DNA from: Sulfurospirillum sp001602955
Lineage (GTDB): Bacteria; Campylobacterota; Campylobacteria; Campylobacterales; Sulfurospirillaceae
Reading direction: 5' to 3'
NCBI GenBank assembly: GCA_001602955.1
Contig: LVAC01000022.1
Span: 1-64,000, forward strand
DNA length: 64,000 bases
The position numbers and the translations under genes are program-made. Below the pieces are notes generated by a model, which saw only the letters and a program-made list of their open reading frames with translations, did no database searches and had not been told where the DNA came from. Positions 6,985-15,885 of this stretch are shown one piece after another. The first letter of the stretch is position 1. Each line of letters starts with the position of its first letter.

Positions 6985-9480
6985 ATGAAACTGACCAAAA
7001 CCTATACACTTTACACTTTTCTCATCTTAGTATTGACCATTTTGCTGATGATGGGCGTATGGTTTGGTATCAAAACGGACGAACATCGAAACATTTTAAA
7101 AGAGCAATGGAGTGCTTTTGAGAGGTATCAAAGTGTTTTGGAACTCGAAAGCCGTTTGATTCGTAAAACCGTCTACGATTATGCGGCATTAGACGCGCTT
7201 CAAGCTTTTATCGTTTCCAACGATACGGCATGGGGACATTCCCATTTGGAACCTCTTTTAAAACGTTTGGACGTCGATGCGATTTTGCTTTTTAATGCAC
7301 GTAAAGAGTTGATTTACCGCTTCGACACGTCAGTCGCCTATACGATACCCGATTTGCATCGTTTTTCAACTCCTATGCCTTCTTTCAAAGAATTTTTTTC
7401 ATTAGACGCGCAAACGCGACTTAACCAATATTTTTTAGCGCCCCTTTACGCTCACAATGCCTCCGATGAACACCCTATCGGTTTTTTCGTGATCGTACGG
7501 CAATGGGATCAGGCATTTTTCCATGAAATCGCTAAATTGACGCGCGCTCAAACCGCAATTATTCCTCCCTTGAGCGACAAAGAACAACGTGAAATGCCGT
7601 TTTTGCTTCCTTTAAAAGCCTTAGACGACACGACGGTCGGCTTTTTGCGCTTTGAGTATCTTCCCTCGGCATTGCTTTTTATGACGGAACTTCAAACCGT
7701 TTTATTTACGGCGGGATCGGTGATTCTTCTTGTAGCATTTTTCCTTTTTTTCCTTCTAACGCGCAAAACGTTTTTCATTCCGATTCGCTATCTTTCCAAA
7801 GCACTTAAAACAAAACATTACATGTACATTGCCGCACTTTCAAAACAAAAGCACGAACTCGGCGAAATCGCACGGCTGATCGTCGAACACGACCAGCAAT
7901 CCCTTCAACTCAACCGCTATACCGAAGCCGTCGATGAAATAGCCATCGTCTCCAAAACAACGCCCAAAGGCATTATTACCTACGTTAACGACGCTTTTGT
8001 GAGCATTTCGGGCTATGCCAAAGAAGAGCTGATCGGAAAACCTCACAATATCGTACGTCACCCCGACAACCCTCCTCAATTTTTTTACGATATGTGGCAA
8101 ACACTTAAACACGGACGCACTTGGAAAGGTATTTTGAAAAATTTACGTAAAAACGGGCAAACCTACTACGTCAAATCTGCCATCATACCAATGCTCAATG
8201 CTAAAGGCGAGGTCGAGGAGTTTATTGCGATTCGCTACGATATTACGGACCTTTTCGAGCAAATGGAGCATCTCAAAAAAGAGAATGTTTTGGACCTTCC
8301 CGGACGTAAAATGCTTTTTGAATCCGTCGAACAATGCCTCGATCCGCATCTTGCCATTGTCAATATCTGCGGCTTTCGCGATATTAACACCCTGCACGGA
8401 CAAGCATTTGGGGACTCTGTTCTGCAACACCTCTGTTTTAAAATCAAAACGGCGCTGACGCAATGTTTTCAGCTTTTCTACCTCCAAGGCGATGAATTTG
8501 CCCTTTTATGTTGCGAAAAACTCTCCTACGACGATTTTCTTCAAAAATGTGACACTTTGTTGACACGCTTGAACGACGAAGGACTCATCATCGCAGGCAA
8601 GCACTATGCGATCACGCTTCGTATGGGCATCGCCAACGGTGTCGATTATACCTACAATCGAGCGGAAATCGCTCTGGAAGAGGCACGGAAAAGTCACAAA
8701 GCTTTAGTCGTCTACGACGATAACGAGGGATTTTCTAAAAAACTTCAAGGCGACATCGCATGGAATGAAACGTTACGCGATGCCTTAGTACACAACCGCT
8801 TTACCGTCTTCCTCCAAGAAATCGTTCCTTTAAACGATACGGCAGAGCGAAAAAAATACGAAGTGTTGATCCGACTTATCGACCGCAAAGGAACGATTAT
8901 CGCGCCGTTTCACTTTTTGGATTTGGCAAAACGCATGCACGTCTATCACCAACTAACGCGCTTTGTGATTCAAGAAGCGATCCAAGCGGCATTAGAACTT
9001 CATTGCGACGTCTCGATCAATCTTGCCAAAGAAGATATTCTCAACGTCGAAATCGCTTCGTTTTTGCTATCGACGCTCCACTACTATCCAATGCTGAAAA
9101 AGCGTATTACGATTGAATTACTGGAGAGTGAGGGTATCGAGAATTCGCCCGAAGTCAAAGCTTTTCTGCAAACGGCGCGGGCAGAGGGGTGTTTACTGGC
9201 AATCGACGATTTTGGCTCCGGATATTCGAATTTCGAATACCTCTTACAACTTCAAGTGGATTTTATCAAGATCGACGGTTCGTTGATTAAGAACATCGAT
9301 ACGGATAGCAATGCCTACGAAACCGTCAAAGCCATCGTCACGTTCGCCAAAAGCTTGGGCATTCAAGTCGTTGCAGAATTTGTTCATAAACACGAAGTCT
9401 TAACGCGCGTGAAAGAGTTAGGCATCGACTTTGCACAAGGATATTATCTGCATGAACCCGCCCCTAAAACCAAACTCTAA
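6985..9480 (+). CDS. Membrane PAS-GGDEF-EAL protein, probable c-di-GMP phosphodiesterase
   Basis: An 831-residue signalling protein. Transmembrane segments at about 10-28 and 235-258 enclose a periplasmic sensory region. A PAS domain follows (about 315-420: KGIITYVNDAFVSISGY, GKPHNIVRHPDNP), of the type common in energy-taxis proteins. The GGDEF domain (about 430-570) is degenerate, with QGDEF instead of GGDEF, so cyclase activity is doubtful. The EAL domain (about 595-825) keeps EVLIRL, ELLES, IDDFGSGYSNF, KIDGSLI and AEFV, so phosphodiesterase activity is likely. The next gene begins inside its last codons. Confidence 0.88.
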   Translation: MKLTKTYTLYTFLILVLTILLMMGVWFGIKTDEHRNILKEQWSAFERYQSVLELESRLIRKTVYDYAALDALQAFIVSNDTAWGHSHLEPLLKRLDVDAILLFNARKELIYRFDTSVAYTIPDLHRFSTPMPSFKEFFSLDAQTRLNQYFLAPLYAHNASDEHPIGFFVIVRQWDQAFFHEIAKLTRAQTAIIPPLSDKEQREMPFLLPLKALDDTTVGFLRFEYLPSALLFMTELQTVLFTAGSVILLVAFFLFFLLTRKTFFIPIRYLSKALKTKHYMYIAALSKQKHELGEIARLIVEHDQQSLQLNRYTEAVDEIAIVSKTTPKGIITYVNDAFVSISGYAKEELIGKPHNIVRHPDNPPQFFYDMWQTLKHGRTWKGILKNLRKNGQTYYVKSAIIPMLNAKGEVEEFIAIRYDITDLFEQMEHLKKENVLDLPGRKMLFESVEQCLDPHLAIVNICGFRDINTLHGQAFGDSVLQHLCFKIKTALTQCFQLFYLQGDEFALLCCEKLSYDDFLQKCDTLLTRLNDEGLIIAGKHYAITLRMGIANGVDYTYNRAEIALEEARKSHKALVVYDDNEGFSKKLQGDIAWNETLRDALVHNRFTVFLQEIVPLNDTAERKKYEVLIRLIDRKGTIIAPFHFLDLAKRMHVYHQLTRFVIQEAIQAALELHCDVSINLAKEDILNVEIASFLLSTLHYYPMLKKRITIELLESEGIENSPEVKAFLQTARAEGCLLAIDDFGSGYSNFEYLLQLQVDFIKIDGSLIKNIDTDSNAYETVKAIVTFAKSLGIQVVAEFVHKHEVLTRVKELGIDFAQGYYLHEPAPKTKL

Positions 9481-9799
9481 AGTATACGAAGCGTTAGAAC
9501 GCTTTTTGATCGTCGTCGAAAACGAAGACTTTGTCGAAGGTCATGAGGTTTTAGAGCCTTCGTGGCATGCTTTTAAAAAACTTCCCGAATCGCTCAACGA
9601 TGCTTTTATTTTAAAAGGATTGATTAACGGTGCTACGGCATTGGCATTGGCGAAAAAAGGCAAAATTGAGGGAGCCAAGCGCGTTTGGACGACGTTTGAG
9701 AAATACGCCCCGCTGATTGAGCTCTCTACTTCGGAACTAACGCCCTACTATCGCCAAGCATGTCGCTTACTGCAACATAAAAAACGTTTTGACATGTAA
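9452..9799 (+). CDS. DUF309 domain protein
   Basis: A small helical protein of about 115 residues. The DUF309 signature is visible: EDFVEGHEVLEPSWHAF, then LKGLINGATAL. The ATG at 9452 overlaps the end of the EAL gene by 29 bases, so it is coupled to it; the function of the family is not known to me. The stop codon is part of an ACATGTAA word (9792-9799). It is convergent with ribD, five bases away, with no clear terminator between them. Confidence 0.75.
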   Translation: MNPPLKPNSKVYEALERFLIVVENEDFVEGHEVLEPSWHAFKKLPESLNDAFILKGLINGATALALAKKGKIEGAKRVWTTFEKYAPLIELSTSELTPYYRQACRLLQHKKRFDM

Positions 9800-9804
9800 G
9801 GCTT

Positions 9805-10815
9805 TTAAGCGCGTTTATAGTACCACGAAAGCGTATCTTCTCCGATAGTTTCGCAATAGCACAACTCTAAACCTTGCGGCAAAACCAACGCTTTTCCCTC
9901 TTTGGTATGCGGCGAGCGAAAAATCAAATACCATTGAACGCTCTGTTGTACCGCATCGAGCATGCCCTGAGCACCTTCGATCATCACCATACGGTACGCA
10001 TCTAACGCTAGCTCTTCCGAAATGCTTACATGTCGATTCGCAACGCTAAAAAGCGGGATACTTTTATCCCATGTTTTGTGGTGCGAATAGATCAAAATAT
10101 CGGGAGCTTTTCCTTGAACCAACCGTGCATCCAAAATCGGACGATCGACGCGTACCGTATTTCCGCCGATCACTAAAAGATCGCAACGATCGCGGAGCGC
10201 ATGCACTCTTGTACGAGATTCCAAAGAGCTAATCGTTCCGCCCGTCGCAACGCCGTTGGCACTCAATGCTACTTTAAAAAAGAGAAACGGTCGTCGGTGA
10301 AGCTGACATGTAAAAGGTTCCAACAAACGATCGCACGCTTCTTTTTCACACCCGTATTCAACTTCAACGCCGCATGTTTGCAAATAAGCCCCACCGCCTT
10401 TGGCTTGCGTACTCTCGTCGTAAGAGCCGATCACAACGCGCTTGATCCCCAACGTTTGAATCAGATGCGAACACGGGGGCGTTTTTCCGTAATGATGACA
10501 CGGCTCTAGCGTGACATGTAAGGTTAAAGGATGAAATAACGAACGGTGGTGAAGGGTTAAATAGTCGTGAATTTCTTGCGAATCTTCAAAAGCGTCTATC
10601 GCGTGATCGTGCGTCAATGCGACGTACGCTTCTTTAAGTGCGATCACTTCGGCATGAGGAGAGCCTGCTCGAACGTGAGCACCGATACCTAAAATAGTAC
10701 CCGTATCGTCGCTGACGACGGCTCCGACGGCAGGATTAGGGAAGGTAAGAATCTGATACGCCCAAGCGGCTTGTAAAGCCTTTTGCATCAAAGGCGTATC
10801 ATACGCTCTTACCAT
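9805..10815 (-). CDS. ribD: Bifunctional riboflavin deaminase/reductase
   Basis: Carries out the second and third steps of riboflavin synthesis: deamination of the pyrimidine and reduction of the ribose side chain. The N-terminal deaminase half shows the zinc motif HAEVIALKEA and PCHHYGKTPPCSHLI. The C-terminal half (about 175-336) is the NADPH-dependent reductase, starting RPFLFFKVALSANG. The 336-residue length is normal although the reductase part is somewhat short. It overlaps the rimP end by 7 bases and is the last gene of the ylxR-infB-rbfA-rimP run. Confidence 0.9.
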   Translation of the reverse strand: MVRAYDTPLMQKALQAAWAYQILTFPNPAVGAVVSDDTGTILGIGAHVRAGSPHAEVIALKEAYVALTHDHAIDAFEDSQEIHDYLTLHHRSLFHPLTLHVTLEPCHHYGKTPPCSHLIQTLGIKRVVIGSYDESTQAKGGGAYLQTCGVEVEYGCEKEACDRLLEPFTCQLHRRPFLFFKVALSANGVATGGTISSLESRTRVHALRDRCDLLVIGGNTVRVDRPILDARLVQGKAPDILIYSHHKTWDKSIPLFSVANRHVSISEELALDAYRMVMIEGAQGMLDAVQQSVQWYLIFRSPHTKEGKALVLPQGLELCYCETIGEDTLSWYYKRA

Positions 10816-11237
10816 TCAAAATACGTTCGGGCTTTTTCGATCGATTCTAAGGGAATGTGTCTTACGTCATTATCGATACGAACCGATACGACACCGTTTT
10901 CATACGCCTCCAACACTCCGACCATTTTTTCTTTATCGTTTAATTTCAACTTGACTTTTTCACCGATCGAAGCGGCAAAGTGTTCGGGTTTAATCAGCTT
11001 GCGCTCGATACCGGGGGAACTGACCTCAAAAAAATATTCGCCCTCAAGCGGCGGTTCCAAATCAAAAATCGGTGATAAGATGCGACTAATCTCTTCGCAT
11101 TTATCCAAACCGATACCCTCTTTTGAGCTAATGTAAATACGAAAAATTTTCTTGTCGAATTCGCTTGCGACTTCCGTATCGTATAAAGATACGCCGCAAC
11201 TTTCGACGATTTTTGTAATTTGTTCTAGATTAATCAT
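10809..11237 (-). CDS. rimP: Ribosome maturation factor RimP
   Basis: Small-subunit assembly factor of 142 residues. Family blocks visible are VASEFDKKIFRIYI, GIGLDKCEEISRILSPIFD, YFFEVSSPGIERKL and a C-terminal SH3-like part. It overlaps rbfA by 8 bases and ribD by 7. The gene order infB-rbfA-rimP is the C. jejuni order. Confidence 0.92.
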   Translation of the reverse strand: MINLEQITKIVESCGVSLYDTEVASEFDKKIFRIYISSKEGIGLDKCEEISRILSPIFDLEPPLEGEYFFEVSSPGIERKLIKPEHFAASIGEKVKLKLNDKEKMVGVLEAYENGVVSVRIDNDVRHIPLESIEKARTYFEW

Positions 11238-11607
11238 CGCTTTTAGTACCTTTTTTCAACTCTTCTTCTACTTTGGCAAACAGTGCGTCCATCTTCGTGT
11301 AACGTTCTAAACTATCATCGAAACGAAAACGAAAATTGGGACAACGAAACCAACCTTCCGTTTGCATACAATGGGTTTGAATATGCCTTTTCACGCGCTC
11401 GAGATGCGATAAAATATAGTTTTTTTCTTTCTCATCGTATACCGAACCGTCTAAATAGACGATTGCATCGTATTTTCCGCGACTGCATTCCACATCCACG
11501 ACGCAAACACCGCGTAAGAGCTCATCGTGAAGCGTGCATAAAGCCTCTGGAATCAACTCTCGTAAAACGCTTTCGGTACGTTGGATTTTAATACTTTTAT
11601 CCATCAT
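11230..11607 (-). CDS. rbfA: Ribosome-binding factor A
   Basis: A KH-like 30S maturation factor of 125 residues. It has the expected IKIQRTESVLRELIPEAL start, VVDVECSRGKYDAIVYLD and a C-terminal FRFDDSLERY segment (the family norm is close to F-x-x-D-x-S). The start codon overlaps the infB stop, so translation is coupled. The first two codons are both ATG; either could be used. Confidence 0.92.
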   Translation of the reverse strand: MMDKSIKIQRTESVLRELIPEALCTLHDELLRGVCVVDVECSRGKYDAIVYLDGSVYDEKEKNYILSHLERVKRHIQTHCMQTEGWFRCPNFRFRFDDSLERYTKMDALFAKVEEELKKGTKSDD

Positions 11608-14252
11608 AATTTCGCTTTTTCTTCGACCTCTTTGAAGCTCTCGATGTAGTCGCCGACCTTAATATCGTTGTATCCGTCGATGCCTACGCCGCACTCGTAC
11701 CCTTTACCGACCTCTTTGACGTCGTCTTTGAAACGTTTGAGTGATGAAACGCTTCCTTCGAAAATAATAACGCCGTCGCGAATAACGCGAATTTTCACGC
11801 CGCGATTAATCGTACCGTCCGTCACGATACAACCCGCAATCGCTCCGAGCTTGGGTACCATGAAGACTTCTCGAACCATCGCTTGACCGATATTTTCTTC
11901 ACGAATTACCGGAGCCATCATACCCGTCACGAGATTGGTTACGTCGTCGATTAAATCGTAAATAATATTGTAGGTTTTAATTTCGACGCCTGAACTTTTC
12001 GCTTTTTCCTTCACCGGACCCGTCGGTCGTACGTGAAATCCTAAAATGACGCAGTTGGAGCTAGCACTTGCCAAAGCAACGTCGCTTTCGGTGATACCGC
12101 CGATTCCTGCACTGACGATATTGACCTTGGTTTCGGCGTTACGAATTTTTTCAAGGCTTCCCTTGATCGCTTCAAGGCTTCCTTGGACGTCCGCTTTGAT
12201 AATGACCGGTAACGTTTTCAACGCGCCCTCGGCAATCATATCGCTTAACTCGTCAAGGCTCACTTTAGTCGATTTGGAAAGCTCTTTTTGACGGAGGTAT
12301 TCCGCTTTTTTCTTCGCATACTCGCGCGCTATTTTATCCGTTTTCACGCTAATGAGCGTTTCGCCCGCACCGGGAACTTCGCTTAAACCCAAAACAACGA
12401 CGGGCTCGCCCGGTTTTGCCTCTTTAACCGAAATACCCCTATCGTTGAGTAAAGCTTTCACTTTACCGAAGGCAATGCCTGCGACGACAATGTCACCGAC
12501 GCGCATCGTACCGTCTTCGATCACGACGGTTGCCACGGGGCCTCTTCCTTTTTCCAACGAACTTTCGATGACGGTTGCTTTCACTTCACGCGTAGGATCG
12601 GCTTTAAGCTCCAACAAATCGGCTTGCAATAAAATTACTTCCAAAAGTTCTTCGATTCCCATACCCGTTTTAGCCGATACCGGAACAAATTCGTGTTCGC
12701 CGCCCCAATCGATCGGCGTAATGCCGAGTTCCGCCAATTGCGCTTTGACCAAATCGGGATTGGCGGATTCTTTATCCATTTTATTGACCGCAATAATAAT
12801 CGGTACGTTTGCCGCTTTAGCATGCTCGATTGCTTCTTTGGTTTGAGGCTTAACTCCGTCATCCGCGGCAACAACGACAATAACGATGTCGGTTACTTTC
12901 GCGCCGCGTGAGCGCATTTCGGTAAACGCTTCATGCCCGGGAGTATCGATAAACGTGATATTGCGACCGTTTTTCTCGACCATATACGCGCCGACATGTT
13001 GCGTAATTCCGCCTGCTTCTCCGGCGGCGACTTTTGCATGTCGAATATAATCCAAAAGCGACGTCTTACCGTGATCGACATGTCCCATAATCGTGATAAC
13101 GGGAGCGCGTTCTACAAGATGCTCATCCGTGCCCTCTTGCTCTTCGTCGTAAGCTTTAACGTAATCGAATGCTTCTTGATCGTTGACGGTCGTCACGTTA
13201 ATACCGAACGTTTCGGCCAAGATTTCAATCGAGTCTTTATCTAAAAAGTCGTTTTTCGTAAACATAACGCCCAAAGAGAACAACTCTTTAATGACTTCGC
13301 CGACCGGTTTATTGATTTTTTCCGCAAATTCGTAGACACGAATCTCTTCGGCAATTTCAATCGCGCTGATCGCTTCGCTCTCTTTAGCTTGCACCGGACG
13401 ACGTCTTCGTTTACGTCCTTCTCTTTGAATGCTTTGCATCACAAAATTGGTTTTTTTCGTCGTACGAATTTGGCTCGGATCGATCTGCTTTTTCTTTTTG
13501 ACCTCTTCTTGAATATTGATTCCCATATTGAGATCCGGAAGAACGATCATCTCCTCTTCCTCGGCATCGATATTCGTATCCGCCATTTCGATATTAATCG
13601 ATAGGTCTAATTTTTCCGCATTCGTTTTTTTCTCTGCCGGACCTTTTTTAACTTTCTTTTTCTTTTTTTGCATTTCGCTTTGCAAACTACCGGAAGCGAA
13701 CATCGCTTCGATGCTTTTAGGAGCACTTTTAAAAGATGCGCCGTAAGCTATGTTTTCATCTTCGTCGTCTGCTTCGATTTGCTTCGTCTCGGGACGCTTT
13801 TTCTTAACGATAACAAGGCCTCTTCGCTTACGCACGTTGGTCGGGTCGACTTTTTCTTCACCCTCGTCGTCTTCGCTTACAACGTCGGTTTTACCTTCGT
13901 TAGCAAGTTCTTTGGGCATAACGCTTGCAGGCGCAATCCCCAATTCGCGCTCTTTTTCTTTCAATGTTTTGGTTTTAGGCTGAGGCACCGTCTCGACCGC
14001 TTTGGGTGTTTCGACCGGAATTTCTTTTTTTTCCGGTTTTTTTTCTTCAACCGGTTTGGTAGGAGCCGCGGATTTTGTCGTTTGTGCACCTTCGCCTGTT
14101 AAAATATAGTTGGCTAATTTTTCGGCATCTTCCGCGCTAATGGAGCTTGCATGCCCTTTCACGTCTAGTCCGATATCTTTGGCTTTTTCCAAAATATCTT
14201 TATTATTCATGCCTAATTCTTTTGCTACGTCGGTAATGCGAACTTTATCCAT
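11604..14252 (-). CDS. infB: Translation initiation factor IF-2
   Basis: GTPase that delivers initiator tRNA to the 30S subunit. The ATG at 14252 gives the expected MDKVRITDVAKELG start and overlaps ylxR by 8 bases. The N-terminal part is long, charged and lysine/glutamate-rich (about 60-280), as is usual. The G domain has GHVDHGKTSLLDYIR (G1), GGITQHVGAY (G2), DTPGHEAF (G3) and NKMDK (G4). Domains II-IV follow to EEKAKL at the end. It lies in the ylxR-infB-rbfA-rimP operon. Confidence 0.97.
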   Translation of the reverse strand: MDKVRITDVAKELGMNNKDILEKAKDIGLDVKGHASSISAEDAEKLANYILTGEGAQTTKSAAPTKPVEEKKPEKKEIPVETPKAVETVPQPKTKTLKEKERELGIAPASVMPKELANEGKTDVVSEDDEGEEKVDPTNVRKRRGLVIVKKKRPETKQIEADDEDENIAYGASFKSAPKSIEAMFASGSLQSEMQKKKKKVKKGPAEKKTNAEKLDLSINIEMADTNIDAEEEEMIVLPDLNMGINIQEEVKKKKQIDPSQIRTTKKTNFVMQSIQREGRKRRRRPVQAKESEAISAIEIAEEIRVYEFAEKINKPVGEVIKELFSLGVMFTKNDFLDKDSIEILAETFGINVTTVNDQEAFDYVKAYDEEQEGTDEHLVERAPVITIMGHVDHGKTSLLDYIRHAKVAAGEAGGITQHVGAYMVEKNGRNITFIDTPGHEAFTEMRSRGAKVTDIVIVVVAADDGVKPQTKEAIEHAKAANVPIIIAVNKMDKESANPDLVKAQLAELGITPIDWGGEHEFVPVSAKTGMGIEELLEVILLQADLLELKADPTREVKATVIESSLEKGRGPVATVVIEDGTMRVGDIVVAGIAFGKVKALLNDRGISVKEAKPGEPVVVLGLSEVPGAGETLISVKTDKIAREYAKKKAEYLRQKELSKSTKVSLDELSDMIAEGALKTLPVIIKADVQGSLEAIKGSLEKIRNAETKVNIVSAGIGGITESDVALASASSNCVILGFHVRPTGPVKEKAKSSGVEIKTYNIIYDLIDDVTNLVTGMMAPVIREENIGQAMVREVFMVPKLGAIAGCIVTDGTINRGVKIRVIRDGVIIFEGSVSSLKRFKDDVKEVGKGYECGVGIDGYNDIKVGDYIESFKEVEEKAKL

Positions 14253-14496
14253 TCGACCCTGTCTCCTTAAAAATTTTACCAAATTCACTTAATGCTTGAT
14301 GGTGAGTTTTGCATTTATGGTTGAGTACTTTTATAACTTTTTTCTCATTTTCTTTCATACATGTTTCGCAGAGATAAAAGCTCCTTCCGTTTCCCGAAAA
14401 AAGCACGAGTTCGCCCTTAAACTGTTGAAACCGTCGCAACGCTTTTTGTTCGATGCGCGTTCTACATACAATACACATTCGGATAGGTTGACTCAT
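14245..14496 (-). CDS. ylxR: YlxR family (DUF448) RNA-binding protein
   Basis: 83 residues with the YlxR pattern RMCIVCRTR...ALRRF and a second pair CETC. The family is a putative RNA-binding partner of the infB operon in many bacteria. It is the first gene of this run and overlaps the infB start by 8 bases. A TATAAT on the minus strand at 14508-14513 would give it a very short leader. Confidence 0.85.
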   Translation of the reverse strand: MSQPIRMCIVCRTRIEQKALRRFQQFKGELVLFSGNGRSFYLCETCMKENEKKVIKVLNHKCKTHHQALSEFGKIFKETGSNG

Positions 14497-14507
14497 TTTT
14501 GCGCCTG

Positions 14508-14513
14508 ATTATA
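14508..14513 (-). promoter_or_regulatory. -10 element upstream of ylxR-infB
   Basis: TATAAT on the minus strand (ATTATA on plus) in the 35-base gap between thrB and ylxR, about 12 bases from the ylxR start. This implies a short leader and a second transcription start inside the longer minus-strand run. Confidence 0.4.
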
Positions 14514-14531
14514 TCAAAATTTAGCTGTTTT

Positions 14532-15416
14532 TCAGCTTTGTAGAATTTGAAAACCGCCGTTATCCAGCTCAAAAATTTCTACTCGGAACGATTCAAAACG
14601 ATTTTTGAGTGCCTGCGCTACTTTAGCGGCGTTTTCTTGCTTGACTAAACTGAAAAACGAAGAGCCGCTACCCGAGAGCGTACTCATTAATGCTCCGTTT
14701 TGAAGAGCGACTTCTCTGACCTCGAACAACTCTCTTAATTGACGCATCCGGCGATGTTCATGCATGCAATCTTTGGATGCCGCTCGTAAAACATCCCAAT
14801 TTTCGCTAAAAAAAGCGGCACTCATTAACGATGCCCGAGAGAGATTGTAAACGACGTTTTTCATCAAATAGGATTTCGGAAGTAAGGTTCGTGAGTGCGC
14901 CGTCGACATCGGACGATCGGGAATGACCATAACTGCTCGTAACTGTGAACTCAACTCTTTTTTGAGTGTTCTGACTTTCGCATTTTCGACGATAGAACTT
15001 GTAAAACCGCCGTAAACGGCGGGTGCGATATTGTCGGGATGCGTTTCGTAGAGAATTGCTTTGTTCAAAACGGCTTCACGCGACACTTTAATACCTGCCA
15101 TACTATACGCACTCGCAATCGCTCCGACGATAACGGCAGAACTGCTTCCAAGACCGCGCGAAAAGGGGATACGATTGTAAAATTCAAAACGAAACGGGTC
15201 TTTTTTCCCGGTTACTTCTTGGTAAATTTCATAAAAAATAGAGACAAAAATATTGTTGCTTTTGAGTTTGGCATTTTCTTCGCCCTCTCCTTTAACGGAG
15301 ATACTTTGATAACGCGAGGGTTTAATCGTCACTTCGTTGTATAAGGCAATCGCAAGCCCTAAGCAATCAAACCCCGGTCCTAAATTCGCACTGGTTGCGG
15401 GTATACAAATTTTCAC
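14532..15416 (-). CDS. thrB: Homoserine kinase
   Basis: GHMP-family kinase that phosphorylates homoserine in threonine synthesis. It shows the start motif PATSANLGPGFDCLGLAIAL, the ATP-binding glycine loop PFSRGLGSSSAV (about 90-101) and the late LSGSGSSFFSL motif. At 294 residues it is of family length. It sits between tsaB and ylxR-infB, the same context as in C. jejuni. Confidence 0.95.
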   Translation of the reverse strand: MKICIPATSANLGPGFDCLGLAIALYNEVTIKPSRYQSISVKGEGEENAKLKSNNIFVSIFYEIYQEVTGKKDPFRFEFYNRIPFSRGLGSSSAVIVGAIASAYSMAGIKVSREAVLNKAILYETHPDNIAPAVYGGFTSSIVENAKVRTLKKELSSQLRAVMVIPDRPMSTAHSRTLLPKSYLMKNVVYNLSRASLMSAAFFSENWDVLRAASKDCMHEHRRMRQLRELFEVREVALQNGALMSTLSGSGSSFFSLVKQENAAKVAQALKNRFESFRVEIFELDNGGFQILQS

Positions 15417-15426
15417 CTATTTTCTC

Positions 15427-15885
15427 CTAAACTGCCGGTAACATGTAAAGCGGTTCCGTCTCCTCGCCAAAGAGCGAAACATCGAGCAAGGTCGGCAACG
15501 TAAACGGTTGCGTCACGGGCTCGTCGAGACGGACGGTTGAAATCGTGTTGTTTTCTTTGATGAAATAAAGATTGCGCATCGCTCGAATCGGCGCAGAGCC
15601 GTTCAATACAAAACCGTCGCATGCCAAAAGAGGAATTTGCAAACCGATGCTCATCGTTTTTAAAAAAATATAGCTGATTTTTATCGCCATAAAACTTCCG
15701 GGGCCTCGGGCAAAAAAAAGTCTTTTCGGTGCGTAGTTTTTCAACACGACATCAAAAAGTGCGGGAAGCGCGTCGCTTGTTTGTTCGTTTGATTCGTATG
15801 TTTGAATCAAGCGATTGTTCTCGTATACGCCTATATGAAGAGGAGACGCTAATGCTATAACGACGATGTCGACCGATGTTTTTAT
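15427..15885 (-). CDS. tsaB: tRNA t6A synthesis protein TsaB (YeaZ-like)
   Basis: Partner of TsaD/TsaE in forming t6A37. It shows the ARGPGSFMAIKISYIFLKT motif of the family and an N-terminal stretch VVIALASPLHIGVYENNR like the family's first strands. That stretch has no ATG, GTG or TTG before it: the frame runs back to a stop at 15921 with only ATA at 15885, ATC at 15867 and similar codons, while the first TTG (15810) would delete the first two strands. I place the start at ATA 15885, which overlaps the lpxC stop and has AAAAGG 7 bases upstream. A single base change from ATG (giving an ATGA overlap) would explain it. The total is about 152 residues, short as in other Campylobacterota. Confidence 0.75.
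   Translation of the reverse strand: MKTSVDIVVIALASPLHIGVYENNRLIQTYESNEQTSDALPALFDVVLKNYAPKRLFFARGPGSFMAIKISYIFLKTMSIGLQIPLLACDGFVLNGSAPIRAMRNLYFIKENNTISTVRLDEPVTQPFTLPTLLDVSLFGEETEPLYMLPAV

Noticed and set aside
11668..14102. Several long open frames on the plus strand inside infB
   Set aside because: They are antisense shadows of a clear IF-2 gene, without ribosome sites or recognisable protein features.
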